Source: Coriaria nepalensis
Lineage: Eukaryota; Streptophyta; Magnoliopsida; Cucurbitales; Coriariaceae
Length of the DNA: 64,000 nucleotides
Direction: 5' to 3'
NCBI GenBank assembly: GCA_027186245.1
Contig: CP114481.1
Coordinates: 22,475,501-22,539,500, forward strand
Shown here: positions 25,267-38,638 of the stretch, in pieces
Numbering within the stretch: the stretch's first letter is position 1
How the letters are laid out: every line of letters begins with the position of its first letter
Notes under the pieces: model-generated
Seen by the model: only the letters and a program-made list of their open reading frames with translations
Told to the model about the DNA's origin: nothing
Databases searched by the model: none
Position numbers and translations under genes: made by a program

Positions 25267-26522
25267 TAAAAAAATGCATAGTTGGCACCAATAGATAAAT
25301 TGCAAGTTATGCAATTAAAGTCGCGTTTTAAATGCAAAAAGAGAATTGGTTCGAAGTGCCTTCAAACAATATCATGATTGAAAAACTGAGTGATATGCTT
25401 TTTAATGCTAAAAATGCATTGTTGTCTTCAATTGATTAATTACAAGTTATGTAAGAAAATAATGTTTGAAGGGCGAAAATAGAATTCGTTCGTATTAATT
25501 TAGAATGATTTAATGACTAGAAGAGACTCAGTGACATGACTTTAAGGCTAAACAAATGCATTGTTGCCTTCAATAGATAACCTGCAAGTTATGCACGAAA
25601 GTCATGTTTAAAAGCTGAATTTCGTTCGAAGTGATTTAGAATGATTTACTGACTAAAAGAGACGCAAAAATATGACTTTCAGGCTAAAAAAATGCATAGT
25701 TGGCACCAATAGATAAATTGCAAGTTATGCATGAAAGTCACGTTTTAAATACAAAAATAGAATTGGTTCGAAGTGCCTTCAAACAATTTAATGATTGAAA
25801 AGACTGAGTGATATGCTTTTTAATCCTAAAATAATGCATTGTTGTTTTCAGTAGATTAATTACAAGTTATGTAAGAAAAAATGTTTGAAGGGCGAAAATA
25901 TAATTCGTTCGAATTAATTTAGAATGATTTCATGACTAGAAGAGACTCAGTGACATTACTTTAAGGCAAAACAAATGCATTGTTGCCTTCCATAGATCAA
26001 CTGCAAGTTACGCACGAAAGTCATGTTTAAAGGCTGAAATTCGTTCGAAGTGATTTAGAATGATTTACTGACTAAAAGAGACGCAAAAATATGACTTTAA
26101 GCCTAAAAAAATGCAAAGTTGGCACCAATAGATAAATTGCAAGTTATGCATGAAAGTCACGTTTTAAATACAAAAATAGAATTGGTTCGAAGTGCCTTCA
26201 AACAATTTAATGATTGAAAAGACTGAGTGATATGCTTTTTAATGCTAAAATAATGCATTGTTGTTTTCAGTAGATTAATTACAAGTTATGTAAGAAAAAA
26301 TGTTTGAAGGGCGAAAATATAATTCGTTCGAATTAATTTAGAATGATTTAATGACTAGAAGAGACTCAGTGACATTACTTTAAGGCAAAACAAATGCATT
26401 GTTGCCTTCCATAGATCAACTGCAAGTTACGCACGAAAGTCATGTTTAAAGGCTGAAATTCGTTCGAAGTGATTTAGAATGATTTACTGACTAAAAGAGA
26501 CGCAAAAATATGACTTTAAGCC

Positions 26523-29500
26523 TAAAAAAATGCATAGTTGGCACCAATAGATAAATTGCAAGTTATGCATGAAAGTCGCGTTTTAAAAACAAAAATAGAA
26601 TTGGTTCGAAGTGCCTTCAAACAATTTAATGATTGAAAAGACTGAGTGATATGCTTTTTAATGCTAAAATAATGCATTGTTGTTTTCATTAGATTAATTG
26701 CAAGTTATGTAAGAAAATAATGTTTGAAGGGCAAAAATATAATTCGTTCGAATTAATTTAGAATGATTTAATGACTAGAAGAGACTGAGTGACATGACTT
26801 TAAGGCTAAACAAATGCATTGTTGCCTATAATAGATCAACTCCAAGTTACGCACGAAAGTCATGTTTAAAGACTAAATTTTGTTCGAAGTGATTTAGAAT
26901 GATTTACTGAATAAAAGAGACGCAAAAATATGACTTTAAGGCTAAAAAAATGCATAGTTGCTATCAATAGATCAATTGCAAGTTATGCATGAAAGTCGCG
27001 TTTTACATGCAAAAATAGAATTGGTTCGAAGTGCTTTCAAACAATATCATGATTTAAAAACTGAGTGATATGCTTTTTAATGCTAAAATAATGCATTGTT
27101 GTCTTCAATAGATTAATTACAAGTTATGTAAGAAAATAATGTTTGAAGGGCGAAAATAGAATTCGTTCGTATTAATTTAGAATGATTTAATGACTAGAAG
27201 AGACTCAGTGACATGACTTAAAGGCTAAACAAATGCATTGTTGCCTTCAATAGATCAACTGCAAGTTACGCACGAAAGTCATGTTTAAAGGCTGAATTTC
27301 GTTCGAAGTGATTTAGATTGATTTACTGACTAAAAGAGATGCAAAAATATGACTTTAAGGCTAAAAAAATGCATAGTTGGCACCAATAGATAAATTGCAA
27401 GTTATGCAATTAAAGTCGCGTTTTAAATGCAAAAAGAGAATTGGTTCGAAGTGCCTTCAAACAATATCATGATTGAAAAACTGAGTGATATGCTTTTTAA
27501 TGCTAAAAATGCATTGTTGTCTTCAATTGATTAATTACAAGTTATGTAAGAAAATAATGTTTGAAGGGCGAAAATAGAATTCGTTCGTATTAATTTAGAA
27601 TGATTTAATGACTAGAAGAGACTCAGTGACATGACTTTAAGGCTAAACAAATGCATTGTTGCCTTCAATAGATAACCTGCAAGTTATGCACGAAAGTCAT
27701 GTTTAAAAGCTGAATTTCGTTCGAAGTGATTTAGAATGATTTACTGACTAAAAGAGACGCAAAAATATGACTTTCAGGCTAAAAAAATGCATAGTTGGCA
27801 CCAATAGATAAATTGCAAGTTATGCATGAAAGTCACGTTTTAAATACAAAAATAGAATTGGTTCGAAGTGCCTTCAAACAATTTAATGATTGAAAAGACT
27901 GAGTGATATGCTTTTTAATCCTAAAATAATGCATTGTTGTTTTCAGTAGATTAATTACAAGTTATGTAAGAAAAAATGTTTGAAGGGCGAAAATATAATT
28001 CGTTCGAATTAATTTAGAATGATTTCATGACTAGAAGAGACTCAGTGACATTACTTTAAGGCAAAACAAATGCATTGTTGCCTTCCATAGATCAACTGCA
28101 AGTTACGCACGAAAGTCATGTTTAAAGGCTGAAATTCGTTCGAAGTGATTTAGAATGATTTACTGACTAAAAGAGACGCAAAAATATGACTTTAAGCCTA
28201 AAAAAATGCAAAGTTGGCACCAATAGATAAATTGCAAGTTATGCATGAAAGTCGCGTTTTAAAAACAAAAATAGAATTGGTTCGAAGTGCCTTCAAACAA
28301 TTTAATGATTGAAAAGACTGAGTGATATGCTTTTTAATGCTAAAATAATGCATTGTTGTTTTCATTAGATTAATTGCAAGTTATGTAAGAAAATAATGTT
28401 TGAAGGGCAAAAATATAATTCGTTCGAATTAATTTAGAATGATTTAATGACTAGAAGAGACTGAGTGACATGACTTTAAGGCTAAACAAATGCATTGTTG
28501 CCTATAATAGATCAACTCCAAGTTACGCACGAAAGTCATGTTTAAAGACTAAATTTTGTTCGAAGTGATTTAGAATGATTTACTGAATAAAAGAGACGCA
28601 AAAATATGACTTTAAGGCTAAAAAAATGCATAGTAGCCATCAATAGATCAAATGCAACTTATGCATGAAAATCGCGTTTTAAATGCAAAAAGAGAATTCG
28701 TTCGAAGTGCCTTCAAACAATTTAATGGTTGAAAAGACTGAGTGATATGCTTTTTAATGGTAAAATTATACATTGTTGTCTTCAATAGATTAATTACAAG
28801 TTATGTAAGAAAAAATGTTTGAAGGGCGAAAATATAATTCGTTCGAATTAATTTAGAATGATTTAATGACTAGAAGAGACTGAGTGACAAGACTTTAAGG
28901 CTAAACAAATGCATTGTTGCCTATAATAGATCAACTGGAAGTTACGCACGAAAGTCATGTTTGAAGACTAAATTTCGTTCGAAGTGATTTAGAATGATTT
29001 ACTGACTAAAAGAGACGCAAAAATATGACTTTAAGGCTAAAAAAATGCATAGTTGCTATCAATAGATCAATTGCAAGTTATGCATGAAAGTCGCGTTTTA
29101 CATGCAAAAATAGAATTGGTTCGAAGTGCCTTCAAACAATATCATGATTTAAAAACTGAGTGATATGCTTTTTAATGCTAAAATAATGCATTGTTGTCTT
29201 CAATAGATTAATTACAAGTTATGTAAGAAAATAATGTTTGAAGGGCGAAAATAGAATTCGTTCGTATTAATTTAGAATGATTTAATGACTAGAAGAGACT
29301 CAGTGACATGACTTAAAGGCTAAACAAATGCATTGTTGCCTTCAATAGATCAACTGCAAGTTACGCACGAAAGTCATGTTTAAAGGCTGAATTTCGTTCG
29401 AAGTGATTTAGATTGATTTACTGACTAAAAGAGATGCAAAAATATGACTTTAAGGCTAAAAAAATGCATAGTTGGCATCAATAGATAAATTGCAAGTTAT

Positions 29501-29596
29501 GCAATTAAAGTCGCGTTTTAAATGCAAAAAGAGAATTGGTTCGAAGTGCCTTCAAACAATATCATGATTGAAAAACTGAGTGATATGCTTTTTAAT
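26523..29596 (+). repeat. Third copy at 4,190-bp offset (10 trimers)
   Basis: Units 26832, 27251, 27669, 28088, 28508, 28927 and 29346 match 22642 to 25156 at exactly 4,190 bp. Differences noticed: TCCAAG for TGCAAG near 26,842, CTCAGTG for CTTAGTG near 28,045, ATGACTTT for ATGATTTT near 29,027, GGCATC for GGCACC near 29,477. The 2-bp deletion is absent in the last unit (near 29,600). Three trimers (about 25,267-26,522) separate this copy from the 2,935-bp pair. Confidence 0.8.
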
Positions 29597-31442
29597 GCTA
29601 AAATAATGCATTGTTGTCTTCAATTGATTAATTACAAGTTATGTAAGAAAATAATGTTTGAAGGGCGAAAATAGAATTCGTTCGTATTAATTTAGAATGA
29701 TTTAATGACTAGAAGAGACTCAGTGACATGACTTTAAGGCTAAACAAATGCATTGTTGCCTTCAATAGATAACCTGCAAGTTATGCACGAAAGTCATGTT
29801 TAAAAGCTGAATTTCGTTCGAAGTGATTTAGAATGATTTACTGACTAAAAAAGACGCAAAAATATGACTTTAAGGCTAAAAAAATGCATAGTTGGCACCA
29901 ATAGATAAATTGCAAGTTATGCATGAAAGTCACGTTTTAAATACAAAAATAGAATTGGTTCGAAGTGCCTTCAAACAATTTAATGATTGAAAAGACTGAG
30001 TGATATGCTTTTTAATGCTAAAATAATGCATTGTTGTTTTCAGTAGATTAATTACAAGTTATGTAAGAAAAAATGTTTGAAGGGCGAAAATATAATTCGT
30101 TCGAATTAATTTAGAATGATTTAATGACTAGAAGAGACTGAGTGACATGACTTTAAGGCTAAACAAATGCATTGTTGCCTATAATAGATCAACTGCAAGT
30201 TATGAACGAAAGTCATGTTTAAAGACTAAATTTCGTTTGAAGTGATTTAGAATGATTTACTGCCTAAAAGAGACGCAAAAATATGACTTTAAGGCTAAAA
30301 AAATGCATAGTTGCCATCAATAGATCAAATGCAACTTATGCATGAAAGTCGCGTTTTAAATGCAAAAAGAGAATTCGTTCGAAGTGCCTTCAAACAATTT
30401 AATGGTTGAAAAGACTGAGTGATATGCTTTTTAATGGTAAAATTATACAGTGTTGTCTTCAATAGATTAATTACAAGTTATGTAAGAAAATAATGTTTGA
30501 AGGGTGAAAATATAATTCGTTCAAATTAATTTAGAATGATTTAATGACTAGAAGAGACTCAGTGACATTACTTTAAGGCAAAACAAATGCATTGTTGCCT
30601 TCAATAGATCAACTGCAAGTTACGCACGAAAGTCATGTTTAAAAGCTGAAATTCGTTCGAAGTGATTTAGAATGATTTACTGACTAAAAGAGACGCAAAA
30701 ATATGACTTTAAGGCTAAAAAAATGCATAGTTGCTATCAATAGATCAATTGCAAGTTATGCATGAAAGTCGCGTTTTAAATGCAAAAAGAGAATTGGTTC
30801 GAAGTGCCTTCAAACAATATCATGATTGAAAAACTGAGTGATATGCTTTTTAATGCTAAAATAATGCATTGTTGTCTTCAATAGATTAATTACAAGTTAT
30901 GTAAGAAAATAATGTTTGAAGGGCGAAAATAGAATTCGTTTGAAATAATTTAGAATGATTTAATGACTAGAAGAGACTCAGTGACATGACTTAAAGGCTA
31001 AACAAATGCATTGTTGCCTTCAATAGATCAACTGCAAGTTACGCACGAAAGTCATGTTTAAAGGCTGAAATTTGTTCGAAGTGATTTAGAATGATTTACT
31101 GACTAAAAGAGATGCAAAAATATGACTTTAAGGCAAAAAAAATGCGTAGTTGCCATCAATAGATCAATTGCAAGTTATGCATGAAAGTCGCGTTTTAAAT
31201 GCAAAAAGAGAATTGGTTCGAAGTGCCTTCAAACAATATCATGATTGAAAAACTGAGTGATATGCTTTTTAATGCTAAAATAATGCATTGTTGTCTTCAA
31301 TAGATTAATTACAAGTTATGTAAGAGAATAATGTTTGAAGGGCGAAAATAGAATTCGTTTGAATTAATTTAGAATGATTTAATGACTAGAAGAGACTCAG
31401 TGACATGACTTTAAGGCTAAACAAATGCATTGTTGCCTATAA

Positions 31443-31612
31443 TAGATCAACTGCAAGTTACGCACGAAAGTCATGTTTAAAGACGGAATTTCGTTCGAAG
31501 TGATTTGAAGGGCGAAAATAGAATTCGTTTGAATTAATTTAGAATGATTTAATGACTAGAAGAGACTCAGTGACATGACTTTAAGGCTAAACAAATGTAT
31601 TGTTGCCTATAA
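31443..31612 (+). repeat. A/C hybrid monomer h1 (170 bp), probable founder type
   Basis: The unit holds the first 64 bases of monomer A, ending GTTCGAAGTGATTT (junction near 31,506), joined to C from GAAGGGCGAAAATAG onward. A whole B monomer plus parts of A and C, about 249 bp in total, are missing. A and C share only a few bases (TTT, or TGATTT against ATGTTT) at the junction. Unlike the other six hybrids this copy keeps the normal TTAATGACTAG; its private marks are AGACGGAATTTCG and AAATGTATTG. Confidence 0.9.
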
Positions 31613-32032
31613 TAGATCAACTGCAAGTTACGCACGAAAGTCATGTTTAAAGACTGAATTTCGTTCGAAGTGATTTAGAATGATTTACTGACTAAAAGAG
31701 ACGCAAAAATATGACTTTAAGGCTAAAAAAATGCATAGTTGCCATCAATAGATCAAATGCAACTTATGCATGAAAGTCGCGTTTTAAATGCAAAAAGAGA
31801 ATTCGTTCGAAGTGCCTTCAAACAATTTAATGGTTGAAAAGACTGAGTGATATGCTTTTTAATGGTAAAATTATACAGTGTTGTCTTCAATAGATTAATT
31901 ACAAGTTATGTAAGAAAATAATGTTTGAAGGGTGAAAATATAATTCGTTCGAATTAATTTAGAATGATTTCATGACTAGAAGAGACTCAGTGACATTACT
32001 TTAAGGCAAAACAAATGCATTGTTGCCTTCAA

Positions 32033-32315
32033 TAGATCAACTACAAGTTATGCATGAAAGTCGCGTTTTAAATGCAAAAAGAGAATTGGTTCGAAGTGCC
32101 TTCAAACAATATCATGATTGAAAAACTGAGTGATATGCTTTTTAATGCTAAAATAATGCATTGTTGTCTTCAATAGATTAATTACAAGTTATGTAAGAGA
32201 ATAATGTTTGAAGGGCGAAAATAGAATTCGTTTGAATTAATTTAGAATGATTTAATGACTAGAAGAGACTCAGTGACATGACTTTAAGGCTAAACAAATG
32301 CATTGTTGCCTATAA
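32033..32315 (+). repeat. Two-monomer unit (283 bp): A/B fusion followed by C
   Basis: The unit starts as A (TAGATCAACTACAAGTTA) and becomes B within about 18-20 bases (TGCATGAAAGTCGCG). The C monomer starts at 32174 and the next A at 32316. The fused monomer is 141 bp, the length of a B, so the exchange was in register at homologous positions and removed exactly one monomer. It is the only dimeric unit in the window and resembles the proposed ancestral B-C arrangement. Confidence 0.9.
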
Positions 32316-35300
32316 TAGATAACCTGCAAGTTATGCACGAAAGTCATGTTTAAAGACTGAATTTCGTTCGAAGTGATTTAGAATGATTTACTGACTAAAA
32401 GAGATGCAAAAATATGACTTTAAGGCTAAAAAAATGCATAGTTGCCATCAATAGATCAAATGCAACTTATGCATGAAAGTCGCGTTTTAAATGCAAAAAG
32501 AGAATTCGTTCGAAGTGCCTTCAAACAATTTAATGGTTGAAAAGACTGAGTGATATGCTTTTTAATGGTAAAATTATACATTGTTGTCTTCAATAGATTA
32601 ATTACAAGTTATGTAAGAAAATAATGTTTGAAAGGCGAAAATAGAATTCGTTCGAATTAATTTAGAATTTAATGACTAGAAGAGACTCAGTGACATTACT
32701 TTACGGCAAAACAAATGCATTGTTGCCTTCAATAGATCAACTGCAAGTTACGCACGAAAGTCATGTTTAAAGGCTGAAATTCGTTCGAAGTGATTTAGAA
32801 TGATTTACTGACTAAAAGAGACGCAAAAATATGACTTTAAGGCTAAAAAAATGCATAGTTGCTATCAATAGATCAATTGCAAGTTATGCATGAAAGTCGC
32901 GTTTTAAATGCAAAAAGAGAATTGGTTTGAAGTGCCTTCAAACAATATCATGATTGAAAAACTGAGTCATATGCTTTTTAATGCTAAAATAATGCATTGT
33001 TGTCTTCAATTGATTAATTACAAGTTATGTAAGAAAATAATGTTTGAAGGGCGAAAATAGAATTCGTTCGTATTAATTTAGAATGATTTAATGACTAGAA
33101 GAGACTCAGTGACATGACTTTACGGATAAACAAATGCATTGTTGCCTTCAATAGATCAACTGCAAGTTATGCACGAAAGTCATGTTTAAAAGCTGAATTT
33201 CGTTCGAAGTGATTTAGAATGATTTACTGACTAAAAGAGACGCAAAATTATGACTTTAAGGCTAAAAAAATGCATAGTTGCTATCAATAGATCAATTGCA
33301 AGTTATGCATGAAAGTCGCGTTTTAAATGCAAAAAGAGAATTGGTTTGAAGTGCCTTCAAACAATATCATGATTTAAAAACTGAGTGATATGCTTTTTAA
33401 TGCTAAAATAATGCATTGTTGTCTTCAATTGATTAATTACAAGTTATGTAAGAAAATAATGTTTGAAGGGCGAAAATAGAATTCGTTCGAATTAATTTAG
33501 AATGATTTAATGACTAGAAGAGACTCAGTGACATGACTTTAAGGCTAAACAAATGCATTGTTGCCTTCAATAGATCAACTGCAAGTTATGCACGAAAGTC
33601 ATGTTTAAAAGGTGAATTTCGTCTGAAGTGATTTAGAATGATTTAATGAGTAAAAGAGACGCAAAAATATGACTTTAAGGCTAAAAAAATGCATAGTTGG
33701 CACCAATAGATATTTTGCAAGTTATGCATGAAAGTCACGTTTTAAATACAAAAATAGAATTGGTTCGAAGTGCCTTCAAACAATTTAATGATTGAAAAGA
33801 CTGAGTGATATGCTTTTTAATGCTAAAATAATGCATTGTTGTTTTCAGTAGATTAATTACAAGTTATGTAAGAAAAAATGTTTGAAGGGCGAAAATATAA
33901 TTCGTTCGAATTAATTTAGAATGATTTAATGACTAGAAGAGACTGAGTGACATGACTTTAAGGCTAAACAAATGCATTGTTGCCTATAATAGATCAACTG
34001 CAAGTTATGAACGAAAGTCATGTTTAAAGACTAAATTTCGTTCGAAGTGATTTAGAATGATTTACTGCCTAAAAGAGACGCAAAAATATGACTTTAAGGC
34101 TAAAAAAATGCATAGTTGGCACCAATAGATAAATTGCAAGTTATGCATGAAAGTCACGTTTTAAATACAAAAATAGAATTGGTTCGAAGTGCCTTCAAAC
34201 AATTTAATGATTGAAAAGACTGAGTGATATGCTTTTTAATGCTAAAATAATGCATTGTTGTTTTCAGTAGATTAATTACAAGTTATGTAAGAAAATAATG
34301 TTTGAAAGGCGAAAATAGAATTCGTTCGAATTAATTTAGAATTATTTAATGACTAGAAGAGACTCAGTGACATTAATTTAAGGCAAAACAAATGCATTGT
34401 TGCCTTCAATAGATCAACTGCAAGTTACGCACGAAAGTCATGTTTAAAGGCTGAAATTCGTTCGAAGTGATTTAGAATGATTTACTGACTAAAAGAGACG
34501 CAAAAATATGACTTTAAGGCTAAAAAAATGCATAGTTGCCATCAATAGATCAAATGCAACTTATGCATGAAAGTCGCGTTTTAAATGCAAAAAGAGAATT
34601 CGTTCGAAGTGCCTTCAAACAATTTAATGGTTGAAAAGACTGAGTGATACGCTTTTTAATGGTAAAATTATACAGTTTTGTCTTCACTAGATTAATTACA
34701 AGTTATGTAAGAAAATAATGTTTGAAGGGTGAAAATATAATTCGTTCGAATTAATTTAGAATGATTTAATGACTAGAAGAGACTCAGTGACATTACTTTA
34801 AGGCAAAACAAATGCATTGTTGCCTTCAATAGATCAACTGCAAGTTACGCACGAAAGTCATGTTTAAAGGCTGAAATTCGTTCGAAGTGATTTAGAATGA
34901 TTTACTGACTAAAGGAGACGCAAAAATATGACTTTAAGGCTAAAAAAATGCATAGTTGCTATCAATAGATCAATTGCAAGTTATGCATGAAAGTCGCGTT
35001 TTAAATGCAAAAAGAGAATTGGTTTGAAGTGCCTTCAAACAATATCATGATTGAAAAACTGAGTGATATGCTTTTTAATGCTAAAATAATGCATTGTTGT
35101 CTTCAATAGATTAATTACAAGTTATGTAAGAAAATAATGTTTGAAGGGCGAAAATAGAATTCGTTTGAATTAATTTAGAATGATTTAATGACTAGAAGAG
35201 ACTGAGTGACATGATTTTAAGGCTAAACAAATGCATTGTTGCCTATAATAGATCAACTGCAAGTTATGAACGAAAGTCATGTTCAAAGACTAAATTTCGT

Positions 35301-36924
35301 TCGAAGTGATTTAGAATGATTTACTGCCTAAAAGAGACGCAAAAATATGACTTTAAGGCTAAAAAAATGCATAGGTGGCACCAATAGATAAATTGCAAGT
35401 TATGCATGAAAGTCACGTTTTAAATACAAAAATAGAATTGGTTCGAAGTGCCTTCAAACAATTTAATGGTTGAAAAGACTGAGTGATACGCTTTTTAATG
35501 GCAAAATTATACATTGTTGTCTTCAATAGATTAGTTACAAGTTATGTAAGAAAAAATGTTTGAAGGGCGAAAATACAATTCGTTCGAATTAATTTAGAAT
35601 GATTTAATGACTAGAAGAGACTGAGTGACAAGACTTTAAGCCTAAACAAATGCATTGTTGCCTATAATAGATCAACTGCAAGTTACGCACGAAAGTCATG
35701 TTTAAAGGCTGAAATTCGTTTGAAGTGATTTACAATGATTTACTAACTAAAAGGGACGCAAAAATATGACTTTAAGGCAAAAAAAATGCATAGTTGCCAT
35801 CAATAGATCAATTGCAAGTTATGCATGAAAGTCGCGTTTTAAATGCAAAAAGAGAATTCGTTCGAAGTGCCTTCAAACAATATCATGATTGAAAAACTGA
35901 GTGATATGCTTTTTAATGCTAAAATAATGCATTGTTGTCTTCAATTGATTAATTACAAGTTATGTAAGAAAATAATGTCTGAAGGGCGAAAATAGAATTC
36001 GTTCGTATTAATTTAGAATGATTTAATGACTAGAAGAGACTCAGTGACATGACTTTAAGGCTAAACAAATGCATTGTTGCCTTCAATAGACCAACTGCAA
36101 GTTATGCACGAAAGTCATGTTTAAAAGCTGAATTTCGTTCGAAGTGATTTAGAATGATTTACTGACTAAAAGAGACGCAAAAATATGACTTTAAGGCTAA
36201 AAAAATGCATAGTTGGCACCAATAGATAAATTGCAAGTTATGCATGAAAGTCACGTTTTAAATACAAAAATAGAATTGGTTCGAAGTGCCTTCAAACAAT
36301 TTAATGATTGAAAAGACTGAGTGATATGCTTTTTAATGCTAAAATAATGCATTGTTGTTTTCAATAGATTAATTACAAGTTGTGTAAGAAAAAATGTTTG
36401 AAGGGCGAAAATATAATTCGTTCGAATTAATTTAGAATGATTTAATGACTAGAAGAGACTGAGTGACATGATTTTAAGGCTAAACAAATGCATTGTTGCC
36501 TATAATAGATCAACTGCAAGTTATGAACGAAAGTCATGTTCAAAGACTAAATTTCGTTCGAAGTGATTTAGAATGATTTACTGCCTAAAAGAGACGCAAA
36601 AATATGACTTTAAGGCTAAAAAAATGCATAGTTGCTATCAATAGATCAATTGCAAGTTATGCATGAAAGTCGCGTTTTAAATGCAAAAAGAGAATTCGTT
36701 CGAAGTGCCTTCAAACAATTTAATGGTTGAAAAGACTGAGTGATACGCTTTTTAAAGGCAAAATTATACATTGTTGTCTTCAATAGATTAGTTACAAGTT
36801 ATGTAAGAAAAAATGTTTGAAGGGCGAAAATACAATTCGTTCGAATTAATTTAGAATGATTTAATGACTAGAAGAGACTGAGTGACATGACTTTAAGGCT
36901 AAACAAATGCATTGTTGCCTATAA

Positions 36925-37094
36925 TAGATCAACTGCAAGTTACGCACGAAAGTCATGTTTAAAGACTGAATTTCGTTCGAAGTGATTTGAAGGGCGAAAA
37001 TAGAATTCGTTTGAATTAATTTAGAATGATTTAATACCTAGAAGAGACTCAGTGACATGACTTTAAGGCTAAACAAATGCATTGTTGCCTTCAA
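36925..37094 (+). repeat. A/C hybrid monomer h2 (170 bp)
   Basis: Same A-to-C junction as h1 (near 36,988). It carries TTAATACCTAG instead of TTAATGACTAG after the junction, a change shared by h2 to h7. It lies within the 10,148-bp repeat and its partner is h5. The following unit starts in the CCTTCAATAG style. Confidence 0.9.
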
Positions 37095-37631
37095 TAGATC
37101 AACTGCAAGTTATGCACGAAAGTCATGTTTAAAAGCTGAATTTTGTTCGAAGTGATTTAGAATGATTTACTGACTAAAAGAGACGCAAAAATATGACTTT
37201 AAGGCTAAAAAAATGCATAGTTGGCACCAATAGATAAATTGCAAGTTATGCATGAAAGTCACGTTTTAAATACAAAAATAGAATTGGTTCGAAGTGCCTT
37301 CAAACAATTTAATGGTTGAAAAGACTGAGTGATACGCTTTTTAATGGCAAAATTATACATTGTTGTCTTCAATAGATTAGTTACAAGTTATGTAAGAAAA
37401 AATGTTTGAAGGGCGAAAATACAATTCGTTCGAATTAATTAAGAATGATTTAATGACTAGAAGAGACTGAGTGACATGACTTTAAGGCTAAACAAATGCA
37501 TTGTTGCCTATAATAGATCAACTGCAAGTTACGCACGAAAGTCATGTTTAAAGGCTGAAATTCGTTCAAAGTGATTTAAAATGATTTACTAACTAAAAGA
37601 GACGCAAAAATATGACTTTAAGGTAAAAAAA

Positions 37632-38638
37632 ATGCATAGTTGCCATCAATAGATCAATTGCAAGTTATGCATGAAAGTCGCGTTTTAAATGCAAAAAGAG
37701 AATTCGTTCGAAGTGCCTTCAAACAATATCATGATTGAAAAACTGAGTGATATGCTTTTTAATGCTAAAATAATGCATTGTTGTCTTCAATAGATTAATT
37801 ACAAGTTATGTAAGAAAATAATGTTTGAAGGGCGAAAATATAATTCGTTTGAAATAATTTAGAATGATTTAATGACTAGAAGAGACTCAGTGACATGACT
37901 TTAAGGCTAAACAAATGCATTGTTGCCTATAATAGATCAACTGCAAGTTACGCACGAAAGTCATGTTTAAAGACTGAATTTCGTTCGAAGTGATTTGAAG
38001 GGCGAAAATAGAATTCGTTTGAATTAATTTAGAATGATTTAATACCTAGAAGAGACTCAGTGACATGACTTTAAGGCTAAACAAATGCATTGTTGCCTAT
38101 AATAGATCAACTGCAAGTTACGCACGAAAGTCATGTTTAAAGACTGAATTTCGTTCGAAGTGATTTAGAATGATTTACTGACTAAAAGAGACGCAAAAAT
38201 ATGACTTTAAGGCTAAAAAAATGCATAGTTGGCACCAATAGATAAATTGCAAGTTATGCATGAAAGTCACGTTTTAAATACAAAAATAGAATTGGTTCGA
38301 AGTGCCTTCAAACAATTTAATGATTGAAAAGACTGAGTGATATGCTTTTTAATGCTAAAATAATGAATTGTTGTTTTCAATAGATTAATTACAAGTTGTG
38401 TTAGAAAAAATGTTTGACGGGCGAAAATATAATTCGTTCGAATTAATTTAGAATGATTTAATGACTAGAAGAGACTGAGTGACATGATTTTAAGGCTAAA
38501 CAAATGCATTGTTGCCTATAATAGATCAACTGCAAGTTATGAACGAAAGTCATGTTCAAAGACTAAATTTCGTTCGAAGTGATTTAGAATGATTTACTGA
38601 CTAAAAGAGACGCAAAAATATGACTTTAAGGCCAAAAA
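37632..38638 (+). repeat. 1,007-bp tandem duplication, left copy
   Basis: Unit starts 37933, 38103 and 38522 recur at 38940, 39110 and 39529, an offset of 1,007 bp (two trimers, one hybrid, one missing base). Shared rare marks are GTTTGAAATAATTTAG, TGTTAGAAAAAATG with GACGGGCG, and TGAATTGTTGTTTTCAATAG. The right copy covers about 38,639-39,645. The offset reflects a single tandem event that also doubled the hybrid. Confidence 0.8.
37933..38102 (+). repeat. A/C hybrid monomer h3 (170 bp)
   Basis: Junction near 37,996, with the TACCTAG variant. It is preceded by a C monomer with CGTTTGAAATAATTTAG, a mark that accompanies h3, h4, h6 and h7. It is copied as h4 by the 1,007-bp tandem duplication and as h6 by the 10,148-bp repeat. 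Confidence 0.9.

Larger units (their letters stand above)
14000..30150 (+). repeat. Block II: sub-array with 5-, 7- and 10-trimer super-repeats
   Basis: Marker variants are GCAATTAAAGTCGCG (one inserted base), GTTTTACATGC, GACTTAAAGGC, TTTCATTAGATT and CTCCAAGTTACG. The GCAATTAAAG marker lies at 15251, 16511, 18606, 20283, 23218, 25313, 27408 and 29503. Intervals are 1260, 2095, 1677, 2935, 2095, 2095 and 2095 bp, i.e. 3, 5, 4, 7, 5, 5 and 5 trimers. Limits are approximate and are set by the disappearance of these markers. Confidence 0.75.
30150..35540 (+). repeat. Block III: irregular transition region
   Basis: No long super-repeat is visible here and unit types alternate freely. The region contains the first 170-bp hybrid (31443), the only two-monomer unit (32033) and a 417-bp unit (starting 32316) with a 3-bp deletion near 32,668 (TTTAGAATTTAATGAC). 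It also holds private variants such as TTTCGTCTGAAG near 33,620 and GATATTTTGCAAG near 33,710. It looks like a recombination-rich boundary between blocks II and IV. Confidence 0.65.
35535..38226 (+). repeat. Left copy of the 10,148-bp offset repeat
   Basis: Unit starts 35668, 36087, 36506, 36925, 37095, 37514, 37933 and 38103 match 45816, 46235, 46654, 47073, 47243, 47662, 48081 and 48251 at exactly 10,148 bp. Two hybrid monomers lie inside. Shared rare marks are CTAACTAAAAGGGACG, AATGTCTGAAGGG, TTTTTAAAGGCAAAATTATAC, AATTAAGAATG and GGTAAAAAAAATGC. The right end is abrupt at ATGCATAG versus ATGCATTG (38,227/48,375). Confidence 0.85.

Noticed and set aside
31500..31510. The hybrid junctions as insertion sites of a mobile element
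   Set aside because: Both sides are ordinary satellite sequence (A and C). There is no target duplication, terminal repeat or foreign sequence, only a deletion of about 249 bp.
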